NCBI RefSeq assembly: GCF_014205675.1
Contig: NZ_JACIIX010000012.1
Span: 1-64,000, forward strand
DNA length: 64,000 nucleotides
Origin: Novispirillum itersonii
GTDB taxonomy: Bacteria > Pseudomonadota > Alphaproteobacteria > Rhodospirillales > Rhodospirillaceae
Direction of reading: 5' to 3'
Positions 52,994-62,584 of this stretch are shown piece after piece; position 1 is the first letter of the stretch; each line of letters starts with the position of its first letter. The position numbers and the translations under genes are program-made. The notes beneath the pieces were generated by a model. The model was not told the origin of the DNA and made no database searches. It saw only the letters and a program-made list of their open reading frames with translations.

Positions 52994-54691
52994 ATGGTCA
53001 GCAGCATCCGTCCGTCCGCCCCGGCCCGCCCGCCCGTGCTGACCGACCGCGACCGCGAGGCCCTGACCAACGGGCGGCTGGATCTTCTGGCCGCTCTTGA
53101 TCCGGCGCTGGACGCCTTCTATCAGACGCTCTGCGACGACCCCGCCCTGTCCCCGGTGCTGACCGCCGCCACCGTGAGCAGCCTGTGTGAGGCCCAGCGC
53201 GCCCGCTGGGTGCGGATGCTGGATGGTGAGAGCAGCGAGGCCCCCGGCTGGCTGGGCGAAGACTGCTCCGCCCTTCCGGCAGACAGCGGGCTGGCCGCCT
53301 ATCAGGCCTTTACCGAAACCCTGATCCTCCGGCTTCAGGCCGGGGTCCGGCTGTTTGGCACCGCCCGCGCTGCCCTGACCGCCGTGGCGGTCAAGCTGGC
53401 GATGGCCGACCTGCTGCGGGCCTGCCCGCCCGGTTCCGGCACCGGTACCAACCCCGGCAGCAGCGGGCCGCAGGAAGACGGGCAGACCGCCGCCCTTGAA
53501 GGGCTGCGCCACAACGCGCAGGTCACGATCTACACCAACGATGCGATGGTCACTCTGGCCCGCCTGACCCGCGATTCCCGCGAGACCAGCACCCGGGGCG
53601 GTACCATCGCCGCCGCCGCCGAGGAACTGGCGGCCTCGGTCACCGAAATCTCCCGCACCTCGGATTCCGCCTCGCAGGATGCGGTCCATGCCGAGGAAAC
53701 GGTGCAGAGCGGCATCACCGCTGCCGGGGATGCCATCCAGCGCATGCAGGAAATCACCGATGCCGTGCGCGACACCCAGACCAGCGTGGAGGATCTGGCC
53801 AAAGCCGCCAACCAGATCGCCGACTTCATGGGGGCGATCAACGCCATCGCCGACCAGACCAACCTGCTGGCCCTGAATGCCACCATCGAGGCCGCCCGGG
53901 CCGGGGACCTTGGCAAAGGCTTCGCCGTGGTCGCCAACGAGGTGAAGACGCTGGCCAACCAGACCAGCCGCGCCACCGAGGAAGTCGCCGCCCGCGTGAA
54001 CCTGCTGCAACGCGGCGTCAGCAGCATCCGCCGCGCCATGGAGCGCAGCGGCACCGCCGTCGCCATCGGCGAACAGGCGATTTCCGCCACCAGCAACCAC
54101 ATGGACCAGATGGGATCACAGGTCCATGCCGTCACCGCCAAAATGCGCGACATTGCCGAGATCCTGCACCAGCAGAGCAGTGCCTCCACCCAGATTTCGG
54201 AAGGGATCGGCATGATCGCCGAAATGGCGGAGGCCAACCGCCAGCACCTGACCGACGTCGCCCGCAGCATCGAACGGTCGAATGACCAGATCGCCGCCCG
54301 CGCTGACCGCTGGGCCAGCATCGGCACCGCCCGCGCCCTGTGCGAAATCGCCAAGATCGACCATGTGGTGTTCAAGAAGCGGGTCACCGATGTGGTGATG
54401 GGCAACCTGCCCGCCGGGGATGCCGCCCTGAGCAGCCACCAGAGCTGCCGCCTCGGCCGCTGGTACGAGGGGATCACCGACCCGGCCCTGCGGACCCACC
54501 CGGCCTATATCGCCCTGCTGGATCCGCACCGCCGGGTGCATGACTGCGGGCATCAGGCGGTGGCCGCCGCCGCCGCCGGGGATACCGATGCCGCCCTGAA
54601 CGCGCTGGATGCCCTGAACGAGGCCTCCCACGAGGTGATCGATAAACTGGATGCCCTGTCAGCGGTGATTGCCGCCAGCGGCAAGGCCTGA
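52994..54691 (+). CDS. Soluble chemoreceptor with globin-like N-terminus and C-terminal CZB domain
   Basis: A 565-residue protein with no membrane span. Residues 15-165 resemble a globin-coupled sensor domain ([15 protein letters not shown] and [16 protein letters not shown]), but no His is apparent at the heme position, so heme binding is doubtful. The MCP signalling domain (about 190-430) has [20 protein letters not shown]. The C-terminus is a CZB domain (about 450-555) with [19 protein letters not shown] and [10 protein letters not shown], consistent with the His/Cys zinc site. CZB receptors sense zinc or oxidants such as HOCl; here the ligand is unproven. ATG 52994. Confidence 0.85.
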   Translation: MVSSIRPSAPARPPVLTDRDREALTNGRLDLLAALDPALDAFYQTLCDDPALSPVLTAATVSSLCEAQRARWVRMLDGESSEAPGWLGEDCSALPADSGLAAYQAFTETLILRLQAGVRLFGTARAALTAVAVKLAMADLLRACPPGSGTGTNPGSSGPQEDGQTAALEGLRHNAQVTIYTNDAMVTLARLTRDSRETSTRGGTIAAAAEELAASVTEISRTSDSASQDAVHAEETVQSGITAAGDAIQRMQEITDAVRDTQTSVEDLAKAANQIADFMGAINAIADQTNLLALNATIEAARAGDLGKGFAVVANEVKTLANQTSRATEEVAARVNLLQRGVSSIRRAMERSGTAVAIGEQAISATSNHMDQMGSQVHAVTAKMRDIAEILHQQSSASTQISEGIGMIAEMAEANRQHLTDVARSIERSNDQIAARADRWASIGTARALCEIAKIDHVVFKKRVTDVVMGNLPAGDAALSSHQSCRLGRWYEGITDPALRTHPAYIALLDPHRRVHDCGHQAVAAAAAGDTDAALNALDALNEASHEVIDKLDALSAVIAASGKA

Positions 54692-54721
54692 TCCGGCCTG
54701 CCGCGTCCGCCGCCGGTGTGA

Positions 54722-55654
54722 TCAGCCGCCGATGACAGCGGTGCTGTGCTGCGGCCACGGGTTGTGTCCGTCGCGCAGCCAGCGCAGGGTATCGGCCCAG
54801 AACCCGGCGGCATGGCTGTCATGGAACAGGGTGAAATGGCCGATGCGGTCCCGCCCGTAATCGGCGGGCGACAGCCGGACCATGGTCCGCTCCGCCCCCC
54901 GGTAATAGGCCAGCGTGCGGGTGATGGCGGGCACGGTGCCGAATTCATCATCGGCCATCGTCACCGCCAGCAGCGGCGCTGTCACCGCCGCCATCGACGC
55001 CAGCACCCCCGGGCGGTCCGCCGGGGGATGGCTGCGTTCAAACCGCCGCCCCCGGAAGCTCCAGTCCCGGGCCACCCCGGCGGGCAGGTCTTCCAGCCAG
55101 CCGAGCCGCCGCCCGGGAAAATAGCCGTACAGCAGCGTCAGCAGCGGCATCGCCAGATGCCATTTCAGCAGCAGTCCGGCGCGTTTGTCCGCAGCGTAAT
55201 CCCCGCACCACGCATATTGCGCCCCCATGGTCAGGATCCGGTCCAGCCGCGAGGCCGCCGGAGCCAGACCCGGCAGAAACCCGCCGATGCTGTGGCCGAC
55301 CAGCATCAGCGGCCCGCCCCGGTGCTGACTGTCAAGGAACCGCAGGGCGGCATCGCAGTCCAGCGTGCCCCAGTGGTCCCAGCGGATGCCGCTGCCGCGC
55401 AGCCGCGCCGGGCGGGACAGGCCGATCCCCCGGTAATCATAGGTCAGCACATCAAAGCCGTGCCCGGCCAGAAAGCGGGCGTAACGGTGATAGTACCGCG
55501 CCAGCACACCGGTGGCGCAGTTGATCAGGATGCTGCCGGACGGCGTAAGGTCGGCCGTCCGGAACAGGTGCCCGCCGAGGGTGACGCCGTCACGGCAGGG
55601 AATGCCGACCGGCTGGCCTTCGACGGCGGCGGGGGGTGTCGCGGTCTGGGTCAT
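54722..55654 (-). CDS. Alpha/beta-hydrolase
   Basis: A 310-residue alpha/beta-hydrolase: GVTLGGHLFRTADLTPSGSI at the start, the nucleophile elbow GHSIGG (Ser in LMLVGHSIGGFLPGLAPA), a likely acid in MADDEFGTVPAI and a His in HFTLFHDSHAAG near the C-terminus. It resembles proteins annotated as COG4757 predicted alpha/beta hydrolases; the substrate is unknown. I chose ATG 55654; upstream in-frame codons run through the operator region. It is divergent from the TetR gene. Confidence 0.87.
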   Translation of the reverse strand: MTQTATPPAAVEGQPVGIPCRDGVTLGGHLFRTADLTPSGSILINCATGVLARYYHRYARFLAGHGFDVLTYDYRGIGLSRPARLRGSGIRWDHWGTLDCDAALRFLDSQHRGGPLMLVGHSIGGFLPGLAPAASRLDRILTMGAQYAWCGDYAADKRAGLLLKWHLAMPLLTLLYGYFPGRRLGWLEDLPAGVARDWSFRGRRFERSHPPADRPGVLASMAAVTAPLLAVTMADDEFGTVPAITRTLAYYRGAERTMVRLSPADYGRDRIGHFTLFHDSHAAGFWADTLRWLRDGHNPWPQHSTAVIGG

Positions 55655-55684
55655 GACCCCACGATAGCCACAGGCCCGGCATTG

Positions 55685-55716
55685 TGTATATACATTGGTC
55701 GGTATACATAGGTCAG
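55685..55716. promoter_or_regulatory. Candidate TetR operator between hydrolase and TetR genes
   Basis: Direct repeats TATACATTGGTC (55689) and TATACATAGGTC (55703), 14 bases apart, with embedded palindromes GTATATAC and GTATAC. Located between divergent starts, overlapping where promoters would be expected. Confidence 0.6.
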
Positions 55717-55749
55717 GTCTATAGGGGAGCAGCCTTCCCGGAGGAAACG

Positions 55750-56376
55750 ATGCCTGAGACATCCGCGACAGAAGAACCGGCCAACCAGAAACCGACCCCT
55801 GACCGCATTCTCGCCGCCGCCTCGGCGCTGTTTCAGGCACAGGGAGTGCGGGCGGTCAGCGTCGATGCCATCGCCGGACAGGCCGGGGTGACCAAACGCA
55901 CCCTGTATTATCACTTCCGCAGCAAGGATGACCTGATTGCCGCCTACCTGACGGCGCGGGATGAACCCAATCTGGCCGCGTTCCGGCGGTGGGCCGACGC
56001 TGCCGGATCCGATCCGGCGGCACGGGTGACGGCGCTGTTCCATGGCCTGTCGCGGGCGGTCCGGCATCCGAAGTGGGCAGGCTGTGGCTTCCTGCGCACG
56101 GCGGTGGAGCTGAACACCCTGCCCGGCCACCCCGCCGTGGTCGCCGCCCGCCGCCACAAACAGGCGGTGGAAGACTGGCTGACTGCCGGGTTCTCCGCCC
56201 TGCCGCCGGAAGCGGCGCGGACGCTGGCCCGGCAGGTCTGCCTGCTGATCGACGGCGGCTTCTCTCTGGTGATGCTGCACCGGGATCCGGCCTATATGGA
56301 CCGCGCCGGGGAGGCTGCCGCCGCCTTGGTGCGCGGCAGCCTCCCGGCTCAGGCCGGTGGTCAGAACCGGACCTGA
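55750..56376 (+). CDS. TetR-family transcriptional regulator
   Basis: A 208-residue TetR protein: PDRILAAASALFQAQGVRAV then AGVTKRTLYYHFRSKDDLIA (about residues 18-60) form the helix-turn-helix; the rest has TetR_C-type features with GCGFLRTAVEL. It resembles the YcdC/LmrA-like group. ATG 55750 has GAGGAAAC upstream. Its last 16 bases overlap the 3' end of the convergent TonB receptor gene. It likely regulates the divergent hydrolase and itself. Confidence 0.9.
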   Translation: MPETSATEEPANQKPTPDRILAAASALFQAQGVRAVSVDAIAGQAGVTKRTLYYHFRSKDDLIAAYLTARDEPNLAAFRRWADAAGSDPAARVTALFHGLSRAVRHPKWAGCGFLRTAVELNTLPGHPAVVAARRHKQAVEDWLTAGFSALPPEAARTLARQVCLLIDGGFSLVMLHRDPAYMDRAGEAAAALVRGSLPAQAGGQNRT

Positions 56377-58367
56377 CCGCGCAGCCAAAGGGTCCGCCCC
56401 GGCTCGTTGACCCGGGTGGTCTGCTGGTATCCGTCCCCGGCCAGCGAGGCCGTGCCCGCCTTGCTGATGTATTCGGCATAGGTCTTGTCGAACAGGTTAT
56501 CGACCCCGGCGGTCAGGGTCACCGCCTCCAGCGGCCGCCAGCCGACACTCAGGCCGACGGTGGCAAAGCCCTTCGACGATCCGATATCGGTGCCGACAAT
56601 GTTGCCCCAGCCGACATCGGTGCGGTCCTGTTCCGACACCGCCCGCATCTGCACGCCACCCATGAAGGTGCCGTCGTCATAGCGCAGGCCGAGGCTGCCT
56701 TCCAGCGGGGCAATCTGTGCCAGCGGCTTATCTTCGGTGGTGTTTTCGCCGTAGGTATAGGCCAGCGACGTTTCCACCCGCCACGACGGCAGGAAGCGGT
56801 AGGCCACTTCCGCCTCGCCGCCGTAGGTGCGGGCATCAATGTTCTTGCCGGTGGTGGAAGACAGCAGGACGTAATCCGCCGTCTGCGAGGCAAAGCCGGA
56901 CAGACCGACCCGCCACGGGCCGCTGTCATGCACCGCGCCGACATCCAGCTGGCTGGTGCGTTCCTTGGCCAGCGCGAAATTTTTCGACCGTTCCCAGTAA
57001 TCCGGGGCGCGCTGGGTGTGCGACAGCGCCCCGTAAACGGTCACCGGCAGGCCGGGATCAATGTCCTGCTCGTACCGCAGCAGGGCGGAATGCAGAGTAT
57101 CGCTGTCGGTCGGGGTGCCGACGCCGTCGTCATCGGTGACATCGACCTCGGTCAGGCGGTATCCGGCGATGCCCCGGCTGGTGGCTGACAGATCCTGCGT
57201 CAGTTCCGCATAAACGCTGTGGCTGTTGAAGGTCATATCGGTGACCCGGGCCTTGGACTGGTAACTGACCCCGGCCAGATACTCCGCCCGGCTCAGGCCA
57301 CGGGCGGTGCGGATATCCTGATTGTAATCAAAGCCGACCTTCAGCAGCGTCCCGGCGAAGGGGTCAAAATCCCCCTGAAGGCGGAAGCCCTGATTGGTGC
57401 GTTCCGGGTTGCTCAGGGCCGCCATCATCGACGCCGCATCAAACTTGCGCAGCGAGAAGCGGTCCATCACGTGGTCAACGTAGTTGTAATACAGCTGGCC
57501 CTTTACCTGCGCCACACCGGGGGCGACATTGCGACGGGTGACATCCAGCTTCAGGTCCTGCCGGTCAAACACCGTGCCGTCCATCATGCGGTCGGCATAG
57601 GCGGCCTCGGCCTGACTGACATCCACCCCCAGCTCGATGGTGGTGTCGTCGTTGGGGGTGAACCCCAGCAGCGCGGTGCCGCTGGTGCGTTCATACTGCG
57701 AATGCACCGCCCGACCGGCGCCATCCTTGTAATCATCGGACTTAGAATGGGTGCCGATCGCCCGGATGTAGCCCTCTTTCGCCCCGCCGGTGGCATCCAG
57801 CATCTGGTCATTGCGGCCATAACCGCCGATCAGGGCGCTGGCGTTGCCGCGCATCCCCCAGTCGTCGAACCGCTTGGTATCACGGTTGAACAGGATGGTC
57901 CCGGCGCTGGCCCCGCCGCCATAAACCACCGACTGCGGCCCCTTCAGCACGGTGATGCTGTCGTAGGATTCCGGGAAGGCGTAGGTGGTCGGCGGATCCA
58001 TGCGCCCGGCACAGCCGCCCAGCAGCGGCGTATCATCCAGCAGGATGTTCAGGCGTGATCCGGTCTGACCGCGCAGAACCGGCTCGCCGCCGGTGCCGCC
58101 CTTGCGGATCATGGTGAAACCGGGCACCGATTTGAGATAGGCCCCGCCATCGGCCGCCGGAATCGGCGTCTGGGCCGCCTTGGGGTCAAGCTGAAGAACC
58201 ATCGGCTCGCTCAGCTCCGGCGCGGTGATGACCAGCGGCGCCAGTTCCGGCTCAGCCGGGGTCGAGGGGGTGGTCTGGGCGAAGGCAGTGCTCAGGGCCA
58301 GCAGCGACACGGCACAGCCGGCGGCACCGCGCAGCAGCACGGTGCGGGAAACATGAAAAGCGGACAT
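56361..58367 (-). CDS. TonB-dependent receptor, probable copper receptor (OprC/NosA type)
   Basis: A 668-residue outer-membrane receptor. A signal peptide (1-30, cleavage after AFA) is followed by a plug domain with DGGAYLKSVPGFTMIRKGG and GQTGSRLNILLDDTPLLGGC. DPPTTYAFPESYDSITVLKG is particularly typical of the TonB-dependent copper receptor group. The 22-strand barrel ends with Phe in LWLRGQVRF. It takes up a copper-bearing ligand at the expense of the proton motive force via TonB. GCAGRMDPP contains the Cys and Met that suit copper. ATG 58367. It is followed (upstream) by a small cysteine-containing membrane protein. Confidence 0.9.
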   Translation of the reverse strand: MSAFHVSRTVLLRGAAGCAVSLLALSTAFAQTTPSTPAEPELAPLVITAPELSEPMVLQLDPKAAQTPIPAADGGAYLKSVPGFTMIRKGGTGGEPVLRGQTGSRLNILLDDTPLLGGCAGRMDPPTTYAFPESYDSITVLKGPQSVVYGGGASAGTILFNRDTKRFDDWGMRGNASALIGGYGRNDQMLDATGGAKEGYIRAIGTHSKSDDYKDGAGRAVHSQYERTSGTALLGFTPNDDTTIELGVDVSQAEAAYADRMMDGTVFDRQDLKLDVTRRNVAPGVAQVKGQLYYNYVDHVMDRFSLRKFDAASMMAALSNPERTNQGFRLQGDFDPFAGTLLKVGFDYNQDIRTARGLSRAEYLAGVSYQSKARVTDMTFNSHSVYAELTQDLSATSRGIAGYRLTEVDVTDDDGVGTPTDSDTLHSALLRYEQDIDPGLPVTVYGALSHTQRAPDYWERSKNFALAKERTSQLDVGAVHDSGPWRVGLSGFASQTADYVLLSSTTGKNIDARTYGGEAEVAYRFLPSWRVETSLAYTYGENTTEDKPLAQIAPLEGSLGLRYDDGTFMGGVQMRAVSEQDRTDVGWGNIVGTDIGSSKGFATVGLSVGWRPLEAVTLTAGVDNLFDKTYAEYISKAGTASLAGDGYQQTTRVNEPGRTLWLRGQVRF

Positions 58368-58437
58368 GGAGAACGTCCCCGGACTCTCGGGTGATCAGCG
58401 GTGATCCCGCCTCCCCCGGATCAGCCCCGGGGCGGGA

Positions 58438-58896
58438 TCAGACGATACAGCGGCAGGAAAGCCCCGGCGGCGGGGCCCGGCTGGGGCACACCGCCCGCCA
58501 CAGCAGGCGCGGCGGCAGCGTGGCCCGGACCGCCCATCCGGCCGGGATGATCCGCCCGGCATACGGCACCAGCAGCAGCACCGCCGCCAGCACGGTCAGC
58601 GCCAGCGCCGACACCCCGCTCATCCACCAGCAGCAGTCATGGGCCGATGACAGGAGATCACCCCCGGCCATCACCCCGCCATCCCCCGGCATCGCCACAC
58701 AGAGTTCCGCCGTCAGGAAGGCCGGACCGTCCGACGCCGCCAGCATCAGCGACCCGCCGACCGGGGAGATAATCCGCCCGGCCACCACCAGCACCAGCAG
58801 CAGCGACAGCACCGCCAGCCGCAGACGCGGCGGCAGCAGGCGCAACAGGCTGGAAGGGCTGCGGACGGACAGCATCGGGGGTCCCGGATCGGTCAT
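58438..58896 (-). CDS. Small DUF2946-like membrane protein beside the copper receptor
   Basis: A 152-residue protein with hydrophobic spans at about 25-45 and 90-110, Cys-containing segments (ELCVAMPG, SAHDCCWW) and a C-terminal CPSRAPP tail with LSCRC. Such AHDCCW and CRAPP patterns are seen in DUF2946-type proteins found next to copper receptors and copper-handling genes. It may bind metal at the membrane; this is inference. ATG 58896 is one of three possible starts (GTG 58908 and ATG 58875 are others). Confidence 0.6.
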   Translation of the reverse strand: MTDPGPPMLSVRSPSSLLRLLPPRLRLAVLSLLLVLVVAGRIISPVGGSLMLAASDGPAFLTAELCVAMPGDGGVMAGGDLLSSAHDCCWWMSGVSALALTVLAAVLLLVPYAGRIIPAGWAVRATLPPRLLWRAVCPSRAPPPGLSCRCIV

Positions 58897-58932
58897 GGAT
58901 CGGGGCACCGTAAACCCACATAAAAATAATTG

Positions 58933-60378
58933 CTATCGAAAATCGGCCACCGCCGCCGCCAGCCGCCGCACCGCGTCCGGCAGGTCCTCCGGCCCGACAC
59001 TGCCGACACTCAGGCGCAGCGACGACGCATAGCCCCCAACCGGAGAGAACAGCGGCCCCGGCACCACCGACAGGCCATGGTGCCGGGCGGCGGCCATCAC
59101 CGCCATGGCCTCCAGCCCGTCCGGCAGAGTCAGCCACAGGCTCATCCCGGCGCGGGGTTCGGCAATCACGGTTTCCTGCGGCATCTGGCGGCGCAGTTCG
59201 GCCACCAGCACCTCCTGCCGCCGCCGGTATTCCGCCGTCGCCCGCCGCGCCAGCCGGGCATGGCCGCCACTGTCGAGAAACCGCGCCACCACCGCCTGCG
59301 CCGGGGCGGGGTGCGACAGATGACGGCGGAAACTGGCCTGCAACACCGCCTCGTGCCAGCGGCCCGGCACAATCCAGCCGATCCGCAGGCCCGGCCCCAC
59401 CGTTTTCGACACCGACCCACACAGCAGGCCGCCGTCCCCCGCCCCGGAAAACGCCAGCATCGGCCGGGGATCGGACAGCGGGCCATGCAGAAAGCCGAAG
59501 CAGTCATCCTCGATCAAAGGCACCCCTGCCGCCAGCAGGTCCTGCCGGATTTCCTGCCGCGCCGCCACCGGCACCGATCCGCCGAGCGGATTATGCACCA
59601 GCGGGCTGAGCAGGCAGGCCGCCAGTGCCCCCCCGGCCCCATCCCCCGCCGCAAGGGCCGCCCGCACCGCCGCCGGGGACACCCCGGTCTGGCTGTCCGC
59701 CGCCAGTTCCACCACCCGCAGGCCATGCCCGGCCAAGGCCAGCAGCACCCCGTAATAGGCCGGGGTTTCCACCGCCACCACCGCCCCCGGCGCGGCCAGC
59801 ACGGACAGGGCCAGATCCAGCGCCTCCATGCAGCCATTGGTGATGATGATGTCGTCCGGCCCGCAGTGCAGGCCGCGGTCTTCCAACACCCGCGCCACCG
59901 CCCGCCGCAGCCCGGCTTCCCCCGCCGGATCACTGTACCGCCCCAGCAGATCGGCCCCGCCCTGCCGCAGGGCACTGGCATGCAGGCGCGACAGCGTGGT
60001 GATCGGCAACAGATCCGGCCCCGGCTGGGCCGCCCCCATGGCAATCAGGCCGGGCTGAAACCGCTGGGTCAGGATCTGCCGGGCCAGCTCCGGCAGGGCC
60101 ACCGGCTGCGGGGTTCCGGCCCCCGGCTGCGGCGTCACCCCGGCGCGGACCGAGCGGACAAACCAGCCGGAACGGGGGCGCGGTTCGGCCAGACCGGCAT
60201 CTTCCAGACACTGCAAGGCCCGTACCGCCGTCTGCGGGTTAACTCCCTCCGCCCGCGCCAGCCCCCGCACCGAGGGCAGCCGGTCGCCGGGGCGGAACAC
60301 CCCCGCCCGGATCCGCGCCGTCAGCACTGCCGCCAGCCGGTCCGCCATGGTTTCGCCGGGTGCCATGTCTGTGATCAT
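58933..60378 (-). CDS. MocR-type regulator (GntR HTH fused to aminotransferase fold)
   Basis: A 481-residue fusion. A GntR winged helix-turn-helix (about 10-75, GDRLPSVRGLARAEGVNPQT) is followed by a fold-type I aminotransferase domain with NPLGGSVP, the pyridoxal lysine in GSVSKTVGPGLRIGW, and RAGMSLWLTL. Such proteins use PLP as an effector site rather than for catalysis in many cases. ATG 60378 has AGAGGGG upstream and is better than the GTG at 60408. It is divergent from a DMT transporter, a frequent target. Confidence 0.9.
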   Translation of the reverse strand: MITDMAPGETMADRLAAVLTARIRAGVFRPGDRLPSVRGLARAEGVNPQTAVRALQCLEDAGLAEPRPRSGWFVRSVRAGVTPQPGAGTPQPVALPELARQILTQRFQPGLIAMGAAQPGPDLLPITTLSRLHASALRQGGADLLGRYSDPAGEAGLRRAVARVLEDRGLHCGPDDIIITNGCMEALDLALSVLAAPGAVVAVETPAYYGVLLALAGHGLRVVELAADSQTGVSPAAVRAALAAGDGAGGALAACLLSPLVHNPLGGSVPVAARQEIRQDLLAAGVPLIEDDCFGFLHGPLSDPRPMLAFSGAGDGGLLCGSVSKTVGPGLRIGWIVPGRWHEAVLQASFRRHLSHPAPAQAVVARFLDSGGHARLARRATAEYRRRQEVLVAELRRQMPQETVIAEPRAGMSLWLTLPDGLEAMAVMAAARHHGLSVVPGPLFSPVGGYASSLRLSVGSVGPEDLPDAVRRLAAAVADFR

Positions 60379-60485
60379 CGCCGCCCCTCTGTATTGCTCA
60401 AATTTCACGCCAACTGTATCTGTGTCGGTTGCGGGGGATCAACTACCGTCTGGGTCTCCCCACCTTCTCCCCCGGAGACACCGCC

Positions 60486-61412
60486 ATGTCCGCCGCCTTT
60501 CCCTCCTCCGCCCCCGTGCGCACCGGCCTGCTGCTGGGCACGCTGGGGGTGGTCCTGTTCTCGCTGACCCTGCCGGTCACCCGGCTGTCGATCCTGCTGT
60601 CCGGCCTGTCGCCGCTGGGTGTGACCCTGATCCGGCTGGACGTCGCCATCGTGCTGGCCGCCGTTTTTCTGGCCGCCGCCCGCGCCCGCCTGCCCGACCC
60701 GGCCCTGCTGCGCGACCTGCTGGCCGTCGCCGGTGGGGCGGTGATCGGCTTTCCACTGTTCATGGCCTATGGCGTCACCCTGTTCCCCGCCGATCAGTCC
60801 CCGGCCAGCCATGCCATTGTCGTCAACGGGCTGCTGCCGTTTGCCACCGCCGTTGCCGCCACGGTGCTGTGCGGCGACCGCCCGTCCCCCGGCTTCTGGC
60901 TGGTGGCGCTGGCGGGCAGCGGCTGCGTGGTGGGCTACGCCCTGACGCTGGGCGGCGGGGCGTTCTCGGTCGGGGATCTGGCGATGGCGGCGGCGGTGCT
61001 GTCGGCGGCCACCGGCTACGCCTGCGGCTCCCGCCTCAGCCGCCGCCTGCCGAGCTGGCAGGTGATCTGCTGGGCGGTGCTGCTGTGCGCCCCCGTCGCC
61101 CTGCCGCTGACGCTGGCCCTGCCGTGGATTGACGGCCCGATCCCGGCGCAGGCGTGGAGCCTGCCCAGCGTTACCTCCCTGCTGTATCTGGGGGCCATCA
61201 GCCAGCTGATCGGGTTCTTCGCCTGGTACCGGGGCCTGTCGCTGGGCGGCACCGCCCGGGTCAGTCAGGTACAGCTGCTGCAACCGTTCCTGTCCCTGCT
61301 GGGGGCGGCGGTGCTGCTGAACGAAGTGCTGACCCCGCTGACCCTGATCATGACCGTGGTGGTCGCCACACTGGTGATGATCGGCAAACGGATGCCGGTG
61401 CGGGTGGGGTAA
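60486..61412 (+). CDS. EamA/DMT-family transporter
   Basis: A 308-residue protein of ten membrane spans in two EamA repeats: GTLGVVLFSLTLPVTRLSIL starts the first, and GDLAMAAAVLSAATGYACGS starts the second, ending with LLQPFLSLLGAAVLLNEVLT. Likely exports amino acids or a metabolite; the specific substrate is unknown. ATG 60486 lies opposite the MocR gene, which probably controls it. Confidence 0.92.
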   Translation: MSAAFPSSAPVRTGLLLGTLGVVLFSLTLPVTRLSILLSGLSPLGVTLIRLDVAIVLAAVFLAAARARLPDPALLRDLLAVAGGAVIGFPLFMAYGVTLFPADQSPASHAIVVNGLLPFATAVAATVLCGDRPSPGFWLVALAGSGCVVGYALTLGGGAFSVGDLAMAAAVLSAATGYACGSRLSRRLPSWQVICWAVLLCAPVALPLTLALPWIDGPIPAQAWSLPSVTSLLYLGAISQLIGFFAWYRGLSLGGTARVSQVQLLQPFLSLLGAAVLLNEVLTPLTLIMTVVVATLVMIGKRMPVRVG

Positions 61413-61431
61413 TGTTTGGTTTTTTTTGGGG

Positions 61432-61530
61432 CCCCTCAAACGCCGGGCGGGCGCATCCGCGCCCTTGGCTTACGTCCGCATGGGCGGACGGGCCCTCAAT
61501 GGGCCAGTCGCTGCGCTCCATTGTTTTTAC
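61432..61530 (+). repeat. Hairpin-rich dispersed element, fourth locus
   Basis: Begins CCCCTCAAACGCCGGGCG shortly after a T8 run downstream of the DMT gene. Stem 1 GGGCGC-ATCC-GCGCCC, stem 2 CGTCCGC-ATGG-GCGGACG, stem 3 GGCCC-TCAAT-GGGCC, then CAGTC and GCTGCGCTCCATTGTTTTT. It is between the convergent DMT and LysR genes. Confidence 0.88.
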
Positions 61531-61535
61531 CCCCC

Positions 61536-62483
61536 TCAGGTGCCCGGCATTGCCGGGCCTCCGACGCCCTGCGCCACACAGCGCCCGACCACCCGGCGCA
61601 GCCACTGGCTGGCCGGGTCGGCATCCAGATCCTTCCGCCACAGCAGCGACACCGTATAGCCCCCCATCGGCAGCGGCGGCGGGGAGACCGCCAGCCCGGC
61701 AAAGGCCGCCAGCCGCGCCGCCGCATGGGCGGGCAGGGTCGCCACCGCCCGCCGCCCCAGCAGGAACGGCGGCAGCGCCGCAAAGTGGGTCAGCGCCGTC
61801 TGCACCCGCCGCGTCAGGCCCAGCGGGGCCAGCACATCATCAACAATGCCGGTCCGCCCGTTAAACGACACCAGCACATGCGGCAACCCCAGCCATGTCG
61901 GCACATCCAGCGGTGCCGCACCCCCGCAGGCCGCCGCATCAAACACAAGGGCGAAGCCACCCTCCGCCACCGCCTGATGGCACAGTCCGGTGCCCTCCGG
62001 CGCATGGGCAATCACCGCCAGATCGGCCTCGCCGCCCGCCACCATCGCCTCCACCGTCGCCCGGCTGCTCTGGCGGAAACGGACCACCGCCGCCGGGGCC
62101 TCGGCATCCAGCGTGCGGGCAATGTCCGGCCCCACCGCAATCTGGAAATCATCGGACATCGCCAGTGTGAACGCCCGCTGCGTCCGCGCCGGATCAAACG
62201 GCGGCGGCACCAGAAAGGCCCGCTGCACCTGCTCCATCCCCGCCTGCACCGCTGCCGCCATCGCCTCCGCCCGGGGGGTCGGCTGCATGGTGCCGCCAAG
62301 GCGCACGAACAGCGGATCCCCCGTCACCGCCCGCAGCCGCGCCAGCGCCGCGCTGACCGCCGACTGCGACAGCATCAGCCGCCGGGCGGCGCGGGAAACG
62401 TTCCGCTCCTGCCACAGCGCCAGAAAGGTCACCGCCAGATTGAAGTCCAGCCGCGCACTATCATTCAGGTCAATAGTTTCCAT
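61536..62483 (-). CDS. LysR-family transcriptional regulator
   Basis: A 315-residue LysR protein of the NodD/LinR-like type: LDFNLAVTFLALWQERNVSR then LSQSAVSAALARLRAVTGDP (about 8-68), and the effector domain from about 95 (RAFTLAMSDDFQIAVGPDIA). ATG 62483 gives METIDLNDS; an upstream in-frame start would run into the nitrilase leader. It is divergent from the nitrilase gene, which it probably controls. Confidence 0.9.
   Translation of the reverse strand: METIDLNDSARLDFNLAVTFLALWQERNVSRAARRLMLSQSAVSAALARLRAVTGDPLFVRLGGTMQPTPRAEAMAAAVQAGMEQVQRAFLVPPPFDPARTQRAFTLAMSDDFQIAVGPDIARTLDAEAPAAVVRFRQSSRATVEAMVAGGEADLAVIAHAPEGTGLCHQAVAEGGFALVFDAAACGGAAPLDVPTWLGLPHVLVSFNGRTGIVDDVLAPLGLTRRVQTALTHFAALPPFLLGRRAVATLPAHAAARLAAFAGLAVSPPPLPMGGYTVSLLWRKDLDADPASQWLRRVVGRCVAQGVGGPAMPGT
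62458..62476. promoter_or_regulatory. Candidate LysR box near the LysR/nitrilase starts
   Basis: CTAT-N11-ATAG fits the T-N11-A pattern of LysR sites; a further TGATAGTGC at 62502-62510 is the inverse of GCACTATCA at 62455-62463. The first site lies just inside the LysR coding region as drawn. Confidence 0.3.
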
Positions 62484-62584
62484 CACCAATGACACCTTTG
62501 TTGATAGTGCAGACCCTGCCATCCTTGGTCCACACCGGCAACTCCCCACAGCCCTCCCCCTCCCTCTTTTCCGGAGTCTTTCCC

